This document shows, piece after piece, positions 6,681 to 9,433 of a stretch of DNA of 9,433 nt. The notes below the pieces were generated by a model. It was not told the DNA's origin. It did not search any database and saw nothing but the letters and a program-made list of their open reading frames with translations. This stretch comes from Phormidesmis priestleyi (GTDB lineage Bacteria; Cyanobacteriota; Cyanobacteriia; Phormidesmidales; Phormidesmidaceae), in the NCBI GenBank assembly GCA_003242115.1, contig QBMP01000003.1:41922-51354 (forward strand), in the 5' to 3' direction. The position numbers and the translations under genes are program-made. Within the stretch, counting starts at the first letter, position 1, and every line of letters begins with the position of its first letter.

Positions 6681-6723
6681 TGGATTTTGTCTCTGGATTT
6701 TGACATCCGTCACTGACGTCCGT
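6681..6723 (+). repeat. two adjacent pairs of direct repeats with 13-bp period upstream of the Tic20 gene
   Basis: TGGATTTTG occurs at 6681-6689 and 6694-6702, and TGACATCCGT / TGACGTCCGT occur at 6701-6710 and 6714-6723. Both pairs have a 13-bp period and they abut. They end 40 bp before the possible -10 of the Tic20 gene (6763-6768), a usual place for an activator or repressor. Otherwise 6588-6795 shows only that promoter, the ribosome binding site and the tail of a short overlapping frame (6544-6654). Confidence 0.5.
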
Positions 6724-6762
6724 AAATATTATTGTTGTCTATTGCCCTTGTCTAAGCCCTTG

Positions 6763-6768
6763 TATAAA
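6763..6768 (+). promoter_or_regulatory. possible -10 box of the Tic20 gene
   Basis: TATAAA at 6763-6768 lies 27 bases before the ATG. A -35 is weak: TATTGC at 6740-6745 has 17-bp spacing, or TTGCCC at 6742-6747 has 15 bp. The ribosome binding site AGGAG (6785-6789) follows at the right distance. A transcript from here would have a leader of about 20 nt. Confidence 0.35.
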
Positions 6769-6795
6769 TTTGAGCTAGCGGGTTAGGAGTTTTTG

Positions 6796-7281
6796 ATGAG
6801 TGATTCTGCTGCTGCTTTAGATAGAGGTTTTTCAGCCTTGGCCTATGTAATGCCGCTGGCTTCGGCGCTGCAAGCAGGCGTTTATTTTTTTGAGTTTTTA
6901 AGAGTTCAGGCACCGGATGTGCTGAACGTTCTTTTAATTTTGCTAACGCCGCTACAGCCGCTGATTGCGATTGAAAACAGTCCTATCTTAGGGTTAGCGG
7001 TCTTCATTCTGCTTTTTGCCTTCGTGGTCAGAAACACCAACATCAGCCGATTCATTCGATTCAATGTGCTTCAGGCTATTTTAGTGAGCTTTATGATTTC
7101 CATTGGCAGCCTAATTTTGAGTCTGCTAGGGATTACTGGCATTATTGCCGAAACGCTGCTAAACGTGCTGTTTTTAGGCGGTATGGCAATTGTAATTTAC
7201 TCTGTAGCTCAGTCAGTGCTAGGCCAGTACGCTGAAATTCCAACCATTTCAGATGCTGTGAACATGCAAATGCCTTACTGA
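6796..7281 (+). CDS. Tic20 family (Ycf60-like) membrane protein
   Basis: A 161-residue, mostly hydrophobic protein with about four to five membrane segments (near 11-36, 43-60, 63-79, 90-113 and 115-142). The motif RFIRFNVLQAILV (85-97) is the conserved family core, and the protein matches the cyanobacterial and plastid Tic20/Ycf60 type in length. In chloroplasts Tic20 is part of the inner-envelope protein import channel; in cyanobacteria the role is not known, though a membrane transport role is assumed. The start is set at ATG 6796 because AGGAG (6785-6789) is six bases upstream. A TTG directly before it (6793) is in frame but less likely. The gene is convergent with the hydrolase-family gene; their stops are 95 bp apart. 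Confidence 0.9.
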   Translation: MSDSAAALDRGFSALAYVMPLASALQAGVYFFEFLRVQAPDVLNVLLILLTPLQPLIAIENSPILGLAVFILLFAFVVRNTNISRFIRFNVLQAILVSFMISIGSLILSLLGITGIIAETLLNVLFLGGMAIVIYSVAQSVLGQYAEIPTISDAVNMQMPY

Positions 7282-7300
7282 TTGCTGAAGTTTATTGTTA

Positions 7301-7330
7301 GCTCACTAAAGCTCATCAAAGCTCACTAAA
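7301..7330 (+). repeat. three 10-bp tandem repeats after the Tic20 gene
   Basis: GCTCACTAAA (7301-7310), GCTCATCAAA (7311-7320) and GCTCACTAAA (7321-7330) are head to tail with no gap. The outer copies are identical and the middle copy differs at two positions, the same pattern as the 12-bp triplet upstream of rimO. It lies in the 3' region of the Tic20 gene, between two convergent genes. Confidence 0.7.
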
Positions 7331-7343
7331 CTGATCGCGCTGT

Positions 7344-7387
7344 CAGACGTGCTTTATGTCTGCTGTCAATCTTCTCTTAATTGACAG
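7344..7387. terminator. hairpins between the convergent Tic20 and hydrolase-family genes
   Basis: Two hairpins stand side by side. CAGACGT (7344-7350) pairs with ATGTCTG (7356-7362) through one G-U pair around a 5-nt loop. CTGTCAAT (7363-7370) pairs perfectly with ATTGACAG (7380-7387) around nine bases, and the stop codon of the minus-strand gene (7377-7379) sits in that loop. Neither has a strong T-run. They could reduce read-through on both strands, but an efficient intrinsic terminator is not shown. Confidence 0.4.
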
Positions 7388-8234
7388 TTTCTTGGAGAGC
7401 TGGTTCTTTTGGCGCGATCGCTCTATTTACAGTTGACTGAGACGAATTCGTTTTAGCATGTACCGTATTTTCTAAACTGCCGATGCCTTCGATTTCGATG
7501 CGGACGCGATCGCCCACGCCCATAGCGCCGACCCCTTCTGGCGTTCCGGTGAGAATGACATCTCCAGGTAGCAGCGTCATTACCTGGCTGATGTAGGCTA
7601 CCAAATACTCGGGCGAAAAAATCATGTCAGCAATTGAAGCCGACTGGACTAATTCATCATCCGTCTCACTCACGCGACGTACGAAGGTTTGCAGATTTGC
7701 ACCTACCGGAATCTCACGCACTAACCAAGGCCCTAGCGGACAAAACGAATCGAAGCCTTTGGCTCTTGTCCACTGATTTTCTTGACGCTGCAAGTCACGG
7801 GCGGTGACATCGTTGGCGATGGTGTAGCCCCATATTTTGCTGTGGGCGTTGCTGATGTCGCAGTCTTTAGCGCGATCGCCAATCACAATCGCTAGCTCTC
7901 CTTCATAGTCCACCCGCTCAGACTGCGGCGGATAAAAAATCGGCGCATCTGCCGCAGTCACCGACGACGGCGGCTTCATAAATAGCAGCGGCTGAGTCGG
8001 TAATTCGTTACCAAGTTCGGCGGCATGTTTGGCATAGTTGCGGCCCACGGCAATTACTTTAGACGGCGAGCAAGGCGGCAGCAGTCGGTACTCTGCCTTT
8101 GATAGCTCAGTAGCGGTCAGTTGAGCCTTTCGCCACGGCGGCGCATCTAAGACCTGGACGCGCCGATCTGCTTGCAGCAGACCATAGTAACGCTGCCCTG
8201 ATAAAGTTTGAACTCGAACGTAGCGCTGCGCCAT
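7377..8234 (-). CDS. fumarylacetoacetate hydrolase (FAH) family protein
   Basis: A 285-residue enzyme of the FAH fold. The metal ligands are E111 and E113 in YEGELAIVIG (110-119) and D142 in NDVTARD (141-147). Other family marks are GRNYAKHAAELG (64-75), FMKPPSS (85-91), RAKGFDSFCPLGPW (157-170) and ILTGTPEGVG (227-236). Relatives cleave or rearrange beta-diketo acids or decarboxylate oxaloacetate (FAHD1, HpaG, fumarylpyruvate hydrolase). The sequence does not decide the substrate, and no catabolic genes lie nearby, so a general role such as FAHD1-like oxaloacetate decarboxylase or tautomerase is only a guess. The last 25 residues (261-285) look like a poorly conserved tail. The ATG at 8234 has only a weak Shine-Dalgarno sequence. 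It is divergent from rpsF, 131 bp away. Confidence 0.9.
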   Translation of the reverse strand: MAQRYVRVQTLSGQRYYGLLQADRRVQVLDAPPWRKAQLTATELSKAEYRLLPPCSPSKVIAVGRNYAKHAAELGNELPTQPLLFMKPPSSVTAADAPIFYPPQSERVDYEGELAIVIGDRAKDCDISNAHSKIWGYTIANDVTARDLQRQENQWTRAKGFDSFCPLGPWLVREIPVGANLQTFVRRVSETDDELVQSASIADMIFSPEYLVAYISQVMTLLPGDVILTGTPEGVGAMGVGDRVRIEIEGIGSLENTVHAKTNSSQSTVNRAIAPKEPALQETVN

Positions 8235-8275
8235 AGGTTAGTTTCTCAGTTGTCCATGCAAGTGGACTCAGTTAT

Positions 8276-8284
8276 TGCTATGAT
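8276..8284 (+). promoter_or_regulatory. extended -10 promoter of rpsF
   Basis: TGCTATGAT at 8276-8284 fits the extended -10 pattern TGnTATnnT. No -35 lies at 17 bp (TTGTCC at 8250-8255 is 23 bp away), but an extended -10 can work without one. The transcript would start near 8291, just before the leader hairpin at 8296-8332, and leave a leader of about 75 nt. Confidence 0.45.
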
Positions 8285-8295
8285 TGTAAGCCCTT

Positions 8296-8332
8296 GCTTT
8301 TACCAGCGCTACGCTTAGCCTTTGGTAAAGGC
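8296..8332 (+). promoter_or_regulatory. rpsF leader hairpin, possible autoregulatory element
   Basis: GCTTTTACCA (8296-8305) pairs with TGGTAAAGGC (8323-8332) over ten positions with one G-U pair. Inside, AGCG (8305-8308) can close on CGCT (8312-8315) around CTA; this competes for A8305 and leaves an asymmetric bulge near 8316-8322. Many bacteria control rpsF through a leader structure bound by S6:S18 that carries a conserved CCG in a bulge. The bulge here reads TAGCCTT without CCG, so membership of that class is not shown. The fold and its position between promoter and start are seen directly. Confidence 0.4.
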
Positions 8333-8365
8333 CTCTATGACCACAAGGATCTTAATTTACAAGCT

Positions 8366-8722
8366 ATGAGTACACTTTACGAAACCATGTACATTTTGCG
8401 GCCCGATCTTGGCGACGAAGCCGTCGATCAGGCCATTAGCCGCTATCAAGACATGCTCAAAGAAAGCGGCGCTGAGATGCTAGAAACTCAGCACCGGGGC
8501 AAGCGCCGTCTGGCATACGAAATCAATCGCTATCGGGAAGGCATCTACATTCAGATGAACTACCAAGCGCCCGGAACGGCTATAGCGCCAATGGAGAGAG
8601 CCATGCGCCTCAGCGAAGAGGTCATTCGCTATCTCACCATTTTGTTTGAAGAGCCGTCTGAAACGAGCGATCGCGATATGGAAGCTGCTATCCCTGCATC
8701 ATCAGCGCCCCTGGGCTCATAG
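8366..8722 (+). CDS. rpsF: 30S ribosomal protein S6 (bS6)
   Basis: A 118-residue S6, a small-subunit protein that pairs with S18 on the central domain of 16S rRNA. The N-terminus [17 protein letters not shown] (2-18), the core [20 protein letters not shown] (43-62) and [11 protein letters not shown] (85-95) are typical. The last 20 residues are an acidic/Ser-Ala tail, as in other S6 proteins. The start is set at ATG 8366, which gives the usual MSTLYET beginning. An in-frame TTG at 8294 would add 24 residues unlike S6 and would run through the leader hairpin. The Shine-Dalgarno sequence is poor: AAGGA (8344-8348) is 17 bases away. As is usual in cyanobacteria, rpsR does not follow directly. 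Confidence 0.95.
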   Translation: MSTLYETMYILRPDLGDEAVDQAISRYQDMLKESGAEMLETQHRGKRRLAYEINRYREGIYIQMNYQAPGTAIAPMERAMRLSEEVIRYLTILFEEPSETSDRDMEAAIPASSAPLGS

Positions 8723-8752
8723 ATTGCTAAACCTGCTTAAATCAGCAATCTA
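8720..8752 (+). other. hairpin at the rpsF stop codon
   Basis: TAGATTGCT (8720-8728), which begins with the rpsF stop codon, pairs perfectly with AGCAATCTA (8744-8752) around 15 nt. It is AT-rich with no T-run, so it is not a terminator by itself. It may protect the rpsF mRNA 3' end together with the stronger hairpin 31 bases downstream. Confidence 0.4.
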
Positions 8753-8783
8753 ACTTGTAGAACAAAAATCCATAAATCCGCAT

Positions 8784-8819
8784 AAAAGGCAGACATTACG
8801 TGAATAGTGTCTGCCTTTT
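8784..8819. terminator. strong intrinsic terminator after rpsF
   Basis: AAAAGGCAGACA (8784-8795) pairs perfectly with TGTCTGCCTTTT (8808-8819): a 12-bp stem with a 12-nt loop and a T-tract ending the right arm, followed by GAATTTTAT. The matching A-tract on the left could let it work on the other strand too, but no minus-strand gene ends here. It closes the rpsF transcript. Confidence 0.85.
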
Positions 8820-8900
8820 GAATTTTATACAGTCGTTTACGGGTATCTTTTATCACGCCGCCTCTCAGTCTTCCTTAGGTTTTCTCCATCGGTTTGGAAG

Positions 8901-8909
8901 TGGTATATA
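8901..8909 (+). promoter_or_regulatory. possible promoter of the coiled-coil gene
   Basis: TGGTATATA at 8901-8909 resembles an extended -10, about 59 bases before the start codon; no clear -35 lies upstream. Between the rpsF terminator and this site (8820-8900) I see nothing else. The leader ends in a strong purine-rich ribosome binding site, GGGAGGAAGG (8951-8960). Confidence 0.35.
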
Positions 8910-8967
8910 TCAAAAAAGGTGTATTTGACGGGCCAAGGATTCAATTAATTGGGAGGAAGGTTTGCAG

Positions 8968-9396
8968 ATGATTCAGCTAGCGAGTAAGAACGTTTCGAGC
9001 GCTAATATTTCGAGTACTCAGTCAGAAGTCGTGCAGCTTAGAGAAGAACTAGCCATGCGCGATCAGCTGGTGCAACAGCTTTCCCAAGAGCTTTTTCGCT
9101 TGGTTAAGGGCAATCAAGATTTTATGCCTGCTCCAGAAGTTTCTGAGCAGCATCAGCAAGAGGTGAGTTCGCTGCGCAATCAGCTCCAAAAGCTAGAAGA
9201 GCAGGTGACTTTTTACCAAGAACAAATTGAGAGCCGCGATGAGGAAGCCCATCAGCTTCGCCAAACGACTCAAGAGCTGACCGACAGAACTCGGATGCTA
9301 GAGCAGGTCGTGCAGGAGCTGCCAAGAATTTACAAAGAAAAATTTGCCGAACGAATGAATGCTGTCAAAGACAGGGTAGCCAAAATTCAGCAGTAA
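8968..9396 (+). CDS. cyanobacterial coiled-coil protein, interrupted by an in-frame stop
   Basis: A frame of 142 codons from ATG 8968, rich in Gln and Glu, with two predicted coiled-coil stretches (about 16-47 and 60-118) separated by a Pro-containing linker (DFMPAPEVSE, 51-60). GGGAGGAAGG (8951-8960) drives translation; its AAGG is seven bases from ATG 8968, while TTG 8962 in the same frame is a lesser option. TAA at 9394-9396 ends the frame, but the following 12 codons read NRQLQAELQSTS and keep the heptad positions (130, 133, 137, 140, 144, 147, 151) in phase. The gene very probably continued past the window, so this is a truncated allele, a read-through case or a sequence error. I recall similar Gln-rich coiled-coil proteins in cyanobacteria but no established function. 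Confidence 0.75.
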   Translation: MIQLASKNVSSANISSTQSEVVQLREELAMRDQLVQQLSQELFRLVKGNQDFMPAPEVSEQHQQEVSSLRNQLQKLEEQVTFYQEQIESRDEEAHQLRQTTQELTDRTRMLEQVVQELPRIYKEKFAERMNAVKDRVAKIQQ

Positions 9397-9433
9397 AACC
9401 GTCAGCTACAGGCCGAGTTGCAAAGTACAAGCT

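Noticed and set aside
8296..8332. Calling the rpsF leader a confirmed S6:S18 element
   Set aside because: The conserved CCG of that class is not present in the bulge, so only a possible regulatory hairpin is claimed.
8294..8365. Upstream TTG start for rpsF adding 24 residues
   Set aside because: The extension is unlike S6, has no ribosome binding site and overlaps the leader hairpin; ATG 8366 gives the usual S6 start.
342..8674. Repeated GCGATCGC as part of a mobile or CRISPR repeat
   Set aside because: The sites are irregularly spaced octamers, mostly inside genes, and match the known HIP1 palindrome.

Overview
The window is ordinary chromosomal DNA from a cyanobacterium. Three things say so. 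The octamer GCGATCGC (HIP1) occurs nine times in 9.4 kb, where chance predicts about 0.14. The gene content is cyanobacterial or chloroplast-like: BtpA, a VKOR-thioredoxin fusion, a Tic20/Ycf60-like protein and a CrhR-type helicase. The pair rimO-crhR has the same order as slr0082-slr0083 in Synechocystis PCC 6803 (recalled, not looked up). No insertion sequence, integrase, tRNA, rRNA or CRISPR array is visible. The genus cannot be fixed from this sequence; a filamentous Leptolyngbya-like or related lineage is only a guess.

Layout. 1-1053 (+): the 3' part of an Era-like GTPase with a DUF697 membrane domain, cut by the window edge. 1071-2036 (-): VKOR-thioredoxin disulfide-forming enzyme, tail to tail with the GTPase. 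2210-3100 (-): btpA, upstream of the VKOR gene on the same strand. 3101-3429: a 329-bp divergent control region full of AGTTTGAG boxes. 3430-4794 and 4801-6219 (+): rimO and crhR, six bases apart. 6381-6587 (+): a small four-cysteine protein that I do not recognise. 6796-7281 (+): a Tic20-like membrane protein. 7377-8234 (-): a fumarylacetoacetate-hydrolase-family enzyme, convergent with the Tic20 gene. 8366-8722 (+): rpsF with a folded leader and a strong terminator. 8968 onward (+): a coiled-coil protein interrupted by an in-frame TAA at 9394-9396, after which the heptad pattern continues to the window end.

How the genes may work together. Three neighbours bear on photosynthetic membranes: BtpA (photosystem I stability), VKOR-Trx (lumenal disulfide formation) and the Tic20-like protein. 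RimO and S6 belong to the ribosome, and CrhR remodels RNA in the cold and under redox control. BtpA is needed for photosystem I mainly at low temperature and CrhR is cold-induced, so the shared btpA/rimO-crhR control region could coordinate the two. That link is inference.

The points most worth a second look are the AGTTTGAG cluster with three 12-bp tandem copies (3101-3429), the interrupted coiled-coil gene, the small four-cysteine gene, the rpsF leader hairpin, and short tandem repeats of 10-13 bp period in five separate intergenic places. I saw no clear new multi-gene system.
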